Assembly: GCA_001599595.1 (NCBI GenBank)
Contig: BCHH01000005.1
Location: forward strand, 2,954,971-3,018,970
Source of the DNA: Beverwykella pulmonaria
Taxonomy: Eukaryota > Ascomycota > Dothideomycetes > Pleosporales > Melanommataceae
Length of the DNA stretch: 64,000 nt
Reading direction: 5' to 3'
Position 1 is the stretch's first letter; every line of letters begins with the position of its first letter. Shown here piece by piece: positions 1 through 11,966 of the stretch. Position numbers and translations under genes: made by a program. The notes beneath the pieces were generated by a model, which did not search any database, was not told the DNA's origin, and saw only the letters and a list, made by a program, of their open reading frames with translations.

Positions 1-1234
1 GTCACTGTGTAGGAAAGTGAGGCGAATGATTCATTGGGTCTCCACCCAGAGGATTGATTGACACATTGGAAGAGTAAGTGGAGCGGTGAAGTGGAGTCCG
101 TGGTAGAGAATTGTAACATACCCCACGCATCGAGCTCCTTCATCATGGAATACTCCGTCAATAGTACATACGGTCCTGTTCGGGGCTCGAGCTTTGCAGC
201 TATTGCTTGTTCGGTACATGAACTTGGATGGGCCTTGCTTGTCGTACTGCGACTTCAAGACCGATGCATCACCGATAGTACGTACCTGCAAGTGTTTCAT
301 ACATGGAAGGTGCTTGGGAGAACTGGGTCCTGATCGGATCGGGGCCCTCCGTCGTAAGCACTTTCAAGCTGTGCCTTGATGGGTAAATGCGTCGGGCATC
401 GGGTCGCTTCCGCGCGGAACACCTAGCGTCCGTTAGGAATGTAGCAGAGGGATTCAGGTTCATCGTGGCGGAGGTACATGATTCAAAGTACCCTACCGAG
501 ATTTAGACGCGAAATGTCGTCGTAAGCTAGGCAAGTGTGCGAAATGGATTGGCGAGGGTGAATCCGGATACTTCGAGAGAAGTACCCAGCGAAACAGTCT
601 AAAGTAGCCAAGAAAGTCCGGAGCTAGGGAGGGCTATAATGAAGATGCTGTTAAGGCTGAGAATAATGTTAGCCGATGCATATTTTCCTATCGTTATCAG
701 CTTGTCTAGGAATAGTTATGCACAGAAAATCTTTTATCCCTGTCACTTAAACTGAAACGGGATCGCCATGTTCAATTAAATGTCCGACAGACGTTCGGCG
801 CATGTTTCTTGCATTTCTAGTGTCGTTGAGAATGACCACTTTTAAACTGTATTGGATAAACCACCGAGTTCGCTTCATAGTTGGATACACACTCCGAGTG
901 CAGTGCCTCGATGTGGCCTGATGAATAAATTGAGATTGATTCTGGCCGGTGCGCTTCCCCGCATTTCAACGGGATTCGTAGGTGCAGCAAAGAATCGCTG
1001 AAAGCGTGGATATCCTTGTATCAAAGGGCCTGCCCACGGATCATCTTCGGTGAAGCCGTGTAAGGTTCAGATATTGAACTAGGCCCGCCCGCACCTGTTA
1101 GTTGTTGGCGAATATATGACTGTAACTGCATCGCAATGGGAAACGGAAAGTTCTCTAACGAGCATCCGCAAATTGATGTTTTACTGCTGTCTCTCCGAGT
1201 CCGTAAAATGTGAATTGAATGTGGTTGTAAAGAC
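1..1234. other. Left flank without recognisable gene
   Basis: Only short open frames (under about 110 codons) occur on both strands. None has a recognisable motif or a supported splice pattern. Its right end should contain the 3' UTR of the Med10 gene, which is transcribed leftwards. I see no tRNA, repeat array or mobile-element signature. Confidence 0.5.
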
Positions 1235-1772
1235 TCAACAGGCAACTGTGCCTCCAGTTGACTCAACCACTTCTTGCACGTCTTCTCGTAGCTCTGGTAT
1301 TGCCGATATAATGTCTTTCGCAAGTGTATCCCGCATAAGCAGATAAGCATCGGTGCGGCCCTTCAGCAGTTGGTTCATCCGTTGCACCGTTTCAACGAAT
1401 TCGCGGGTGAATATGTCTGGATTGCGAGAGCCTTCAACATACATGGTCACTTCGGGAGGTATATCAATGTGGACCGAAGGCGCTGTTTGTGACAACTTAA
1501 CGAGATTTTGAACAAGTGATGCTCTTGTAGGTGGTTAGTGATAGAATAGACAATTTTTAATGACGAAAATTTGTGCCTACATTTCTCGTTTCATAGCATC
1601 CTGAGTGGGGGTACCTTGGTGCTCAGCGGCCTGAACAATCAAGTTGAAGAGATTTTGCACGATGTCCTTGAGCTGTGCTTCGACGGTATTGAGTGGCGCT
1701 GCATGGTACTCAGCCGATTCCCATATATCGAGCGCAAGGTCTTTGCATACCTTGAGCAATTCCTGGAGCCAT
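1235..1772 (-). CDS. MED10: Mediator complex subunit 10 (Med10/Nut2)
   Basis: Subunit of the middle module of Mediator, which links regulators to RNA polymerase II in the nucleus. My model is complement(join(1235..1523,1581..1698,1751..1772)), 142 residues, the usual fungal size. The recognisable blocks are LNTVEAQLKDIVQNLFNLIV at the N-terminus, then LVQNLVKLSQTAPSVHIDIP and YVEGSRNPDIFTREFVE in the last exon. No ATG lies directly in front of the conserved N-terminus. A 22-nt first exon (ATG at 1772, good CACCATGG context) with a 52-nt GTATGC..CAG intron supplies one and gives MAPGIAQAPLNTV. The second intron is 57 nt (GTAGGC..AAG). It is divergent from the PXA gene across 303 bp. The family call is firm; the first exon is inference. 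Confidence 0.88.
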
Positions 1773-2075
1773 GGTGTTTGATATCCAACAGAGGTTGTGT
1801 GCAGGAGTGGAAGAAGTTGAGGGAGTGGGTGTGAGTGTGGTTGCACGTGAATCGAAGGAAGTGGGGCGGTGACGCTCAGTGAACATAAGAGAACGCCAAG
1901 ATATTCGGTGCCACAGTTATTCCATCCCCGCCCGGTCACTTTATCAATCGTCACGGCTTCGTGCCCACCTCTCTCCCACCACCCGCCGACTTTCGCTGCT
2001 CCGGCATCGCACAACGCGTCACTACGCGCTATAAGTCTGGCCCACACCGGAGACGAAAATGAGCATCGACTGGCG
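1773..2075. promoter_or_regulatory. Divergent promoter between MED10 and the PXA-domain gene
   Basis: This 303 bp stretch separates two head-to-head start codons (1772 on the minus strand, 2076 on the plus strand), so both promoters and 5' UTRs must lie in it unless a transcript starts inside the opposite gene. No clear TATA box is seen. Open frames crossing it on both strands look like chance readings. Confidence 0.5.
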
Positions 2076-4990
2076 ATGACGGAGAGCACATTAAGGGAGT
2101 CAAATCTCCCTCAGGCGCAGCCACTATCGCTCCAGACAACGACTTCCTCCGGAGTTATCCTGTCGAACCACCCTCGTGCAACGGGCGCAGCACGCCAAAC
2201 TGAGACAGCGAAACCTCAAGCCGACACCGCTTCCGATAAGGCCACCGCGGCCTTCATTCGACGCACCCTTTGCTCCCACAATGTGCTCCTCGGGAATGGC
2301 GAGAAGGGACGCAATACCCCGCGCCCAATCGAAGAAGTCTTACCTCCCCTAACTAGCTCCAACGAGGTCGATTTGCAACTGTACGCTATTATATCTGTCA
2401 TCATTAAGGAGTTTGTACAAACGTGGTACTCGAAAGTCACACCTGACCACGTATTTGTGAATGAAGTGATTCAAATCATTGCGCACTGCACACGGGCATT
2501 GGAACAGCGACTGCGTAAAGTGGACCTTGAAGCTCTCTTACTCGACGAGATCCCTGGACTCGTTGAAGCCCACCTGAGCGGTAGGTGATTCCGATCCCTT
2601 GGGCAGCAAGCATGGATGTCGTCTAATAGTATTCCCAAAGCATTTCGCGTCGCGAAGCAACAAGCCTCCAATCCCCAGTCACTAGTTTCAGACCCTCGCA
2701 ATGTTTATCACACACTCCATCCTCACCCTGCATTGACGCCTGTTCCAAGCGAAGCCGTGCCATCGAGTATCGTCGAACAACGGGAAAATGAGTCCGCGTG
2801 GCGCCAATTGCTCGTTCAGGGTGTATTGGCTGTATTGTTGCCCACCGAGGATTTGGAAAACGGGTGCTTGCGAGCCCTAGTGGCAGAGATATTCGCCGAA
2901 ATGATCCTGGGGGATGGCATTAGCGGCAAGGCCTGCGAGGGTTGGTTGTTGTGGGAAGGCATCACGAGAATCGCTGAGGTTCTACAGGATGGAGTGAAAG
3001 AGAAGGAATCCCAATCAGACGACATGAGTCCTGAGCAGTCGCTGAGCCGTCTTGAGCGGTTCGGACTGCTCTCTGTTCCAATCGACGAGCAGAGCGGGTC
3101 TGCAAACCTACAGTTGGCCAGCCGACGCCATGAGAGCGCACCCATGACTATATCCACCCTGTTCTGGATGGTTATCCAATACGGATTTTTGGCGTGTACG
3201 GCGATGCGCGCGGTGATTGTAGGTGTTGCGACATTGCCCTCTTTGCCCTCAAGATCTGTCACAGGAGCTAGTGGTCAGTCACCAGTTGAGGCAAACCGCC
3301 AATCGCAATTGCCGCATGTGGAACATCCGGGACTGAGGCGCCCACTGGCGTCGAAGCAGCCCATTGTGAGCATGAAGCTGTGGAGCTGTGCATCGCGACT
3401 TGTTGAGCTGAATTCCCGCATGCCTTGGCTCTCAGGCATCATATCAATGCTGCATTGGGTAGTGTTGTTCGGTCCAGGCAGGGTGGGTGGCACTGATGGT
3501 GTATTGGATAGGTGAGTTGCGATCAAATTCTCTTCTTTCTGTGGTTGGCCAGCGACTTTCAGCCCCCCATTCCGCGCAATACCTGCCCTTCGGCTGCAGG
3601 GCGCCCGCATGAGATTTCGATCACTTGACTTCGTCGCCAGCGAATGCGACGGCCCGCAGGCTCTCACTTGCAGCGCCCCGTGTCAGTGCGCACGGACCCC
3701 TGCAAACCCTGGCACCCGCTCCCGAGCGGCAAGTCGAGGCGTCTCGTGCGCTCTCCGCTCAAAGGATGCAACGACGACTTCATGGGCGTGAGTACGATGA
3801 TACAGCGTGTCCAAAGGAACCATTTGCGCCCATCGCTTACTCATGTTTGATCTGTGACGCGGCACACGGACTGCAACGCGGCACACAGGCTGCAACGCAG
3901 AGCTACGCCTTGCTTGCTCTTATCGCAGCCCCAGCTTTCGCAGATGGCCCGCTTACGCGCCCGGTTGATCTGCCTATTGTTCGTCCAGCATGGGACTGGC
4001 TGTGCCACCACAAACGCAATACCTTCTGGCCGCGAACCCTGTCCATGCAACCCAGACCGCCAGCCATACCTCATTTTTCGGTCGCTCGCTCGGTTGGCGA
4101 GCTGCGACATCGCCGTCTTTGCATCATGGCGGGCCTGAGAGAACATGGTGTCACCATCAGGCTCTCCACAATATTCCGATTACTACCTTGGGACTGGCCT
4201 TGCGCACTCGACCATCAGATATCTCGCAAGTAATACCCTATGGTACTTGCGCTGTGTCGGTGTTTTCACATGTCCGGTCGCTTCTCGTCTCTTGCTCGTT
4301 GAAGGACCGTCTCGGCGCGACGCCTCACTCTACTGCTCTTGTGGATCTGGCAATCCAATCACCGCACTGTCTCACCCTTCGCCTGCTTCGCACCCCAGAT
4401 TTCGCAGATTCTCATCCTTTCTTGTTCTACTTTCAGTTCTTAGCCCATCAAGGGAATCTCCCCTGCCAAACTTTGTTCGTCGTCTGACTGCATCCCGCGG
4501 ACTTGCCCACTCATCGGGATATACTGCATGCATTTTGCATCATTTCAGTCCAATCACACTTCTATTTCGCGCTGAATTTTCCAGAGCTAACCTTTCTTTT
4601 CTCAGATTTCTATCTCACACCATGCAAATTCGTGTCCTGAACCCGGCCCTCCTTCCCATCTTACTCCGCACCATCCGCGCGACCTTATTTCCAAACAACA
4701 CACTTGGCCCCCCACGCACACCCCCTACTGTTGATGAGGCGAAGAACATCAAAGGCCGCTGCGCCGCCACGTTATTGGGCTTGGCTCCTTCGACAGTAGC
4801 AGCAGCCTTCTTCGCGAACGAAAACCGAATGGTGCAGCTGCGGCAGGTTGAGACGTTGCTGGATTGCCTCGATGACGCTTATCTCAACAAACATCTAATC
4901 TTCCAGATTGTGGAATTGATTATAGTGAGATTGGTTCCAGAGTTGGAAGAGAGAGGGGTACAGGAACTGTTGGAAGAAAGACTAGGTTAA
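2076..4990 (+). CDS. PXA-domain protein (sorting nexin-associated domain)
   Basis: PXA domains are found in membrane-associated, often endosomal, sorting-nexin-like proteins. The model join(2076..2580,2641..3511,4606..4990) gives 586 residues. The PXA core starts around residue 110 (EVDLQLYAIISVIIKEF, then WYSKVT and VFVNEVIQIIAHC) and runs through LVQGVLAVLLPTEDLENGCL to a C-terminal block ending DAYLNKHLIFQIVELIIVRL and LLEERLG. Intron 1 is 60 nt. Intron 2 is 1,094 nt; its ends are canonical (GTGAGT donor; GCTAAC branch shortly before TTTTCTCAG), and the joint restores LDR|FLSHTMQ in frame. No PX or RGS domain is seen, so this is the PXA-only type. ATG 2076 was chosen because it follows the divergent promoter; an upstream in-frame ATG at 1869 is possible but less likely. 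Confidence 0.82.
3512..4605 (+). other. Unusually long GC-rich intron of the PXA gene
   Basis: Canonical GTGAGT and CTCAG ends flank 1,094 nt, whereas nearly all other introns modelled here are 48-110 nt. The inner part (about 3540-4240) is GC-rich and carries overlapping chance frames of up to 202 codons. A near-duplicate of about 20 nt (GCGGCACAC..CTGCAAC) is repeated in tandem at about 3859-3898. No transposase or reverse transcriptase motif was seen. Confidence 0.7.
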
Positions 4991-7900
4991 CCCTTGATGT
5001 GAATTTGTCTATATCTTCCGATGCAGTGGTCTAGTACAGCAATGTATGCCTATATCTGAACTTTTATAGGCATTGTTACGTCTGGTGTGTTGGTTGTACG
5101 ACGGTACAACCATAGGGTTGTCGTTAGCGCATGCTCTGCCCTGTGTATAAGCTGCAGCGAGGTCAGAGCTTCGCGCATCCCAAGTCCAAGCTCCTCACCG
5201 CCAGAGGGTGTTCTCACCAAGTCGATCTGGGTGCCTCAGACGACTCGATAAAATTCGTCATCGCGAATCGAAGTGCATCTCGTTCAGCTATGTCCTTCCC
5301 CTATTGTTCGCAGATCTTTGAGGGGTTGACGGTTTGAGAGTCTGCAATTGCAATTGGACGCATACCCCACATATACATGGTGGAGGCATATTACAGCGCA
5401 TACTGCGTCTGTTTTCCAGCAGGTACACACCGCAAACCCGAGGCGGGGTCCAGTAAAAGAGCGCAGGCGCAAGCGCAATCCTGACTGCATCCCGTATTGA
5501 GCACCTGACGAGTTGAGAAAGTCACAATTCGGGAAGATGAGGTAGACGATTTGTACACCGCAAGTCATCTCGCTGTCCGGGTGCGGCGAGTCGGCGCTGG
5601 CTGGAGCGAGTCCGTAAGGCACAGCCCTCGTATTCCGACATTTTGGACAGCGGCGATATTGATCTCCGCATGACGGTACATGAGGGGAACTTGCGGTGTA
5701 CAAGGGCGATACCTTGAGTTCATGTGCGTAAGAGGACGCTATGACACAGATGCATGTCAAGTGTTGGTCGTCAGGGAGCTTGGGGAGTGCAGTGGTCTGT
5801 GGCAAGCTCGGAACGACTCGCAGACGTCAGGTCGCTTTGCCGGGTGTGGGACTTGTATCGCGACACGGACACAATGTCTAAGATCGGAGAAAGACGGATA
5901 CGTTCTGGAAGGTTGCATCTCGCGACCTTGTCTGACTTGCTGAGTCGCGCGACGATGATGGTTGTGTTGGGGGGAGGAGCGCCCTGGAGCCAACCATCTC
6001 ATCAGCCAAACCGTTACTGGGAGCGCATCTCCGACGGGGTGGTCAGCACCTTGTAATTTGTTGCAGAAGGACGACTGAATGACCACTGAGGGCATGGAAA
6101 ATTGCTGCAGAGAAATTAGAAGGTGAGATTAAACTATTCACGTAAATTAGCGTTCCATATTTTGGAGCGGTTCGGGCCCTGTTGACATGCTGCTTCCCGA
6201 AGGCATGCCCCACATGCATTCACGAAGGTCACACAACAACCTCAACCTCGTGCAGAGCAAGCCCGACTTCTCCTCTCGCTCAAGCTCCCCCCTTCAGTCA
6301 TCTGCAAAGCGTAGGTTTCAGATATACTCAAAAATAGCATCGCTCGTCGGGATACGAAGACGCCTGAGGCCTGCCTGAAATCCAGGACCTAGGTCTTCGG
6401 TTTTGCATCGAATTTAGCAGAGAAGCGAGAGGCGCCTCAGACCAGATTGATACCCCGCTTTCCAGGCACACCTCCTGCTATCGTCCTATTGCCGTGGTCG
6501 GCCTCTCGACGCCAAACCCGCTTCGAACAGTTCGCCTAGCAAAAGAACGAGCTGTGAGGCGAGGCGAGGCGCATCTGCTCCCCGAAGAGCGACGGCCCTG
6601 CCAGGCAGTTTCCGGCGCACGCCCTGTCTCGATGTAGTAAGTTGAGACGGGCACCCTGACTCGGCAGGGCCTGAGTTCTGGAGCTGGTCGTCGTCATGCT
6701 ATCCTTCATTACGAAGGCTCGTCAGACCCTGGCAGCGCCACTTTGTCGTGGAGAGCTCCAGGTGTCGATCTCTCAGGACCCCTTCCTTTCCCTCCACGCT
6801 GCTCTCGTCTGTGATAATCAGGGGCCGCCCGCTCACATCACATCAAACCGTTAACCAACAGGTACGGGCAACAATCTGCATTTGCCACAGCACCCGAACC
6901 GTGGCGTTGCACTCCGCGCACATCGCCAACGCGTAACCTAGAAACTGACTAGAAAGCCAGTAGAACATCTAAACTTGTATGTACGTATGGGATGGGGGGC
7001 GAGTCATAGGAACAGGATGCGCGGAAATCTGTCCCCACATTGAGATAAGATGGTCCGGTATGTTTTTTCTCGATTGTTTCGCGCATGAGGCGCCACTGCC
7101 GGTGCCAACGCACATGCGTTGCTTTTCATAGGATTGAGATTAGGGAACGTTGAGCAGGAATGAGGATGAGGGGGACGTTACATGAGTATTGAGGTGTGGA
7201 TAGGGTATGGCTAGCAATGAGACATGCGGTGAATAGGAGAAATGGAGAATTACTGCATTGCATATCAGTCTCCCAATATCTATCAATGTCTCTCCATGTC
7301 GAGTCCTTGACTTGCGAGGTGTCAGCCAGTATCTTGGAACCTCTTCCTCTCCGGGGTTCTGAATCCCTCGCTGCGACGGGCCTGCCGAGTATGACGAAAT
7401 CCTCGGGCCAGATATCCCATATTCCCTTGCTAGAATCACTATCAGCAGCGCACCAAAAGCCAGGAAGTTCTCTTCACCGTTCACCGTTCGTGCTGACTGC
7501 GTTGCCGTTACGGCCCGTCTCTGACTGTGCCGCAATGCAAGGACCCGCGCGCAGCACGTAAAACAGTGATGCTGGGGGTTAACGCTGGGGGTCGCTGTGA
7601 GACAAGGGAACGCAGAGCGGATTCATCGATAGGACTGCTAAATAACGGCGCAGCACACATAGTCGACTAAGAGGAAGTAAACCGGAGTTTGGGTTACAAA
7701 CTAGCTAGGAATTCAAGCGCATGATATAGATGGTTGGTTAGGATTGCAGAGCATGTTTAGCAAAAGATACTGATTGTGTCGGAGTGTTGCGAATTGGGGA
7801 AGTGCAGTGCTGTGGAGAGAAGGAATGTTCCCCGCAGTTGCAGATGGATCACAGTCTGATCTTGGCGTCTGCGGTACGGCACAGCTGAAGGAAGACCATG

Positions 7901-10176
7901 AGCACAACGCTCCAACCAACTGACTAGGCTAATCGACCTCATCCCTTCTGGTCAAGACAAAGACAAGTTGAAAGCTTTGCCTCAAAAATACTCTTCCCAT
8001 ATCCCACAAGCCGTTGCGTTGCGCAATAAAATGGTCCATTACCGATGGGCCCGTGTCCCCCCTTCTGCACTCCGCTACCGGCTGTGAAAATTCGCAGGTT
8101 CCACAGCATCAAATCCCAGTCACGTGTCTGCAGCCTTATCTCTAACCTAACGGTCGAGAGTAGCTGCAAGGATAGTATACCTAACTTTGCGCTACAGACA
8201 AATGCCGGCAGCGGCGCTCGCCCACACAAGTTAGGACTAATTCCCCATGGCACTTTGGCCTGGGCAGAAAATGAACCAAAACATCTGTTTGCGTTGCTTT
8301 CGTCGTCGCATGAATGAAACGTACCGCCACGAAACAAGGCCAAGACCAAAGACCTCCCACTTTGTAAACCATTCTTTGAAGAATTACAAATAAGGGGGCA
8401 ATGCAAACACGACGAAGGAAGGAATATCGGGGTCCATAATAACTAAACATGTCGTCGTACGGAGACTGTACAGCCCCGTGTCATGGTCAGAAGCGTCTTC
8501 TCGAATGAGTTCGCACTCCCGTATCGTGTTCCTAATGCGAGACCCCTCACCGAACGAACGGACCGCAGGTGATCAATGATCAATGATCTTCCCTCCAGCT
8601 AACTTTGCGCTCCGTCAACGCCACAGCCACAACAAGTAACGGCAATCGTCCAAAACAGTGTACTACACAAGCATGAAACACGCCATCAGTTCAATCTCCA
8701 CTGCCACAACAATCCGTCATCGCGCACGTCAACAAGTCAGTTAGTCAGTAATACTCAAAATATACAAACCCCGAAGCCAACCCACAAACGGTAAAGAGAA
8801 ATTGTCCACGGCTTCCGGGACATCTTATATTTATTAGAAAACGGAGCCGCAGCTACAAAAAGTATCAATACCGTATCTAGTAAGTTCAGGATGCTGATTC
8901 GCACCTTGATTTTACAGGAGTCGGGGAGTCGGGAGCCTCTAGTCAGCAAGCACTACGGCCAGAAAGAGGTCCGTGGAGAGGCGTCACGCAACTCTTTTCT
9001 CTCCGAGATTGCCTTGGAGGGGTACATGTACGTACTGGTATGAGGTCGTCGTCGACGAGGACGGACGCACAAGCACAAGTGGAGCAAGCGAGCACAACCA
9101 AGGCTGTCACTTGTCAGGGCACCGCTATGGTGCCATTACATAGATAGCACGAATAGAAACACGCTAGATGGTCCAACGTTGAAGTTTAAGTGTCGAGTAA
9201 TTGCGTTGACCCTGTGCGTATGCATTATGCCTTCGCGGCGAGTGATTGTCGCCTGCATTAGCTACCTGTATATGTACTGTGCTCTGTGCAAAAGAGCGGG
9301 AGAGATAGAGAGAGGGAGGGGTTTGGTCATTTGGACGTGTGGACTTTATTGAGGTAGTCGATCTCCCTTTTATCCAGAATCCGGTCCTAGTGCCCTTCGT
9401 ACCTCAGCACCCACGCCCAAGAAGTACCCTCCCAGCCTCCATCGCTTCTACCTTTCTCGCCCGCAATCAGGCTGATAGTAAACATTCGTAGAGTGCACAA
9501 GCAAATATAAGACACAAAGACAAGAAGATTGACAGCCCCCGATGGGTGCAAAAGCAAATTGAATAATGAAAACATTTCGAGCTACCGGAACAAGGGGGCT
9601 ATATCAGCCGGAAGTAAGCAGAGCGAATGTACGAGCACCCGTGGGTCTCATGTGAGAACGTTCAACGTTTGAGGATGAACAAGCGCGGGCATTGAAAAAG
9701 TAAAAGGGAAGAGTACAAGGGTAATTGCCCGCGCGAGCGGTTACAGTCTTTTTTAGTTTATTGAGAACAGAATGATTCACATGCTCGGAGGGTATAGTCA
9801 GGCCGTCGCAAAAGAAAGCAAAAACAACAAGAAAAGAAAATCCCAACCGAGTGATAATGAAAAGATGACGATGACGATGACGATATCGATGCTAAGGATG
9901 CTGATGCTGAAGTGCTCGACGGAACCAAATTCTAGCCCCAAATCGCCTTCGTACGAATGCGAAAGCATATGCGATGCTTGCTGGGTTCACAAAACTCTTC
10001 CCTCTCATAAACCGAATCCTGCAATTTCAAATGATACTCCTGAGACCAAACGCGTTCTCGGGGTAGACGCTCGTCGCCAAAAACGCCTCGTGGCCTTGGC
10101 GCCGTTATTCAATGCTGCAACAATGAAAAATTCTCCCAACTCCAACAAGTGCCTCCCAATCTCTCCACACAAACTG
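4991..10176. other. 5.2 kb gene-poor convergent intergenic region
   Basis: It lies between the 3' ends of two convergent genes. Frames of up to about 170 codons exist on both strands, but none shows a family signature, a supported splice pattern or a membrane/signal layout I trust. The minus-strand frame 5284-5805 has a Cys-rich patch (CPKCRN) of unknown meaning. Small features: a perfect 8-bp hairpin at 5092-5111, a short TGATCAA repeat near 8570-8588, a GA-rich tract near 9300-9330 and GATGAC repeats near 9864-9880. The last ones probably sit in the 3' UTR of the HTH regulator. Confidence 0.45.
5092..5111. repeat. Perfect 8-bp inverted repeat (hairpin)
   Basis: GGTTGTAC, a four-base GACG loop, then GTACAACC. 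It lies about 100 bp after the PXA stop codon. It could form a hairpin in the 3' UTR or be a dyad-symmetric protein-binding site. Function is inference only. Confidence 0.5.
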
Positions 10177-11966
10177 CTAGTGCAGTGCGTCGAGGCTTTC
10201 GTTCTTCCTAGCGGTGCTGAAATCGGATTCTGAAGCACGGCGCATTACAGACGGCAGGCTTTCAGAGCTGCGCTTGATCTTAAGCCTCTCCATCAGCTTG
10301 CCAATCATAGCGTACTCCTGGGGCTCAACGAATCCATGTGGCTGATGCTGGAAGAAGCTCATAACGAGTTCTAGAGCGCGCGCGGCTTCCTCTTGAGACG
10401 GCGTCAGAGACGACTCGTTCTCCATGCCGATGACTGACTGTTGAGATAGGTTTCCTTGCTGCATAGACATAGTGACCGGGATAGTAGCAGGGACGGGCGG
10501 CGGTTGCATCGAGCTAGTGAGTTGCGTAGGGGACCCTTCCATTGCATCGTCCATAGAGGCCATGGAAGGTCGGATTTCGTGCATAGGAGAGTCCAGCGTG
10601 GTCATGTACTTGGGCGTGAGAGCCTCTGATGATGCTGGTGGAGACATGTACTGTTCTACGCCGATCAACATTGGGAATGTCTGGCTTCGCGGTCGCTGGA
10701 AATTGCTGCTTCCTGGCTGTCCCCTAGCTTGCTGGTTTCCCATGAAAGGACTTGGTCCACATGCTGAGTCGGGTGTGAAAAAAGGCGATGATAACGATGT
10801 CGGACTGGTTGGCCCTGCTGAGAAAGATGAAGGAGCTGTATCTGTGAAGACGCTGGAAAGCGAAGTATGACTCTGCGAGTGAAATGGTCGATGATGATTT
10901 GCGAAGTCGAATGGATCTGGGCTCTCCGTCTTGAGATTATTAAGATTCTCTTCGCTCTTCTTGACTGAAAGGCCTAGGGGTGAAGGGGATACCCCGCTCG
11001 GTGAAGTTGGTGAGATTCCCCCCGGCGTGTGAACGTTGGAGGGCGGGTTTGAAGTGCCTTCCGATTCCTCTGCGATCGAGCTCTTTCTAGACTTGAGTCC
11101 CATCAGATGATTCTTTTGTTTGAATTTTTCTAGCCAGCTAGTGCTGTTCGCTTTTAGGTGGCTTTCCGAGTTGCCTACGGTTGTAGCAAAAAATCGGGCC
11201 TTTTCTCGAATGATGGCATCGGACAAAGGGAGCCCTTGCTTCTGGTGATTTCTCGCCCAGTTTGCAAGCGCTCTTTCAATGTCAGGGAACTTGCCTTTCG
11301 ACCTTTTTATGGGTGATCGGCTTCCGTCGTCCTGATAGAGGAATTTTTCTTTCTGGCGCAACACTTTCGACACGGTACTACACAGGGAATTAACGCATAT
11401 ACTTACAACATCGTGCTCAATCACAGTACCTTCTTTCTACTCCAAACATGGCTGTAGAATTGTTAGCAATTGCGCAACCGCTATGGAAAACTTGCCACAG
11501 CAGGGAAAGACCTACCGCCAATCTCCGTCTGCTTAACCGTGGGATGCTCTTCATGGTACAGACACATTCGCCGACGATCGGCGTCCGTCAGCGTCTTCCG
11601 GGGGGTAGAGGATGTATGTGAGCGTGTCGAAGTTGCTGATACCGGGGTTGCAGATGCGGGTGTGATGGGCACTGGCGCCGAAGGAAAGATGGACGGCACA
11701 TATGTCGACTGGCTGGTCAACATACTCGGCCATTGTGGCATAATCAAGGGCTGAAGTTGCGGGTGGGTGGTCCTGGGTGGGTGCATTCCCGTCGTGTAAA
11801 TGGGCTCCATGGGAAGCGGGGCATATGTGTTGAAGCCATGGTAGTCTTGCACGGGCGACTGTTGCTGGGGGTGGCCATACGGGAGTCCACCGTCTTGCCA
11901 GTTGGGGTTGTGGTCTTCAAAAGACTCCTGGTGGTGGTGCTCGTGGTCCATTTGCAGCTGGCTCAT
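10177..11966 (-). CDS. CENP-B/ARS-binding-protein-type HTH regulator
   Basis: Nuclear DNA-binding protein of 557 residues; model complement(join(10177..11377,11430..11451,11516..11966)). Residues 105-165 form an N-terminal HTH of the Abp1 type (RKTLTDADRRRMCLYHEEHP..TEIGAMFGVERSTVSKVLRQKE). A CENP-B/Tc5-type HTH follows (KGKFPDIERALANWARNHQK..AIIREKARFFA). The rest is a long Ser/Pro/Gln-rich tail, with no DDE transposase core. The middle exon is only 22 nt and encodes part of the first HTH (AMFGVER); its introns are 64 and 52 nt, and the joints restore the conserved motif exactly. ATG 11966 is the first ATG in frame. The N-terminus is His/Gln/Pro-rich. It is probably a transcription factor derived from a pogo-like transposase, but the targets are unknown. 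Confidence 0.85.

Noticed and set aside
3625..4233. 202-codon plus-strand frame as a nested gene
   Set aside because: It lies wholly inside the PXA intron, overlaps other frames of similar length and shows no domain, so it is treated as a product of GC-rich composition.
5284..5805. 173-codon minus-strand frame with a CPKCRN motif
   Set aside because: One Cys pair is not enough for a zinc-binding domain, and no start context, splice pattern or family similarity supports it.
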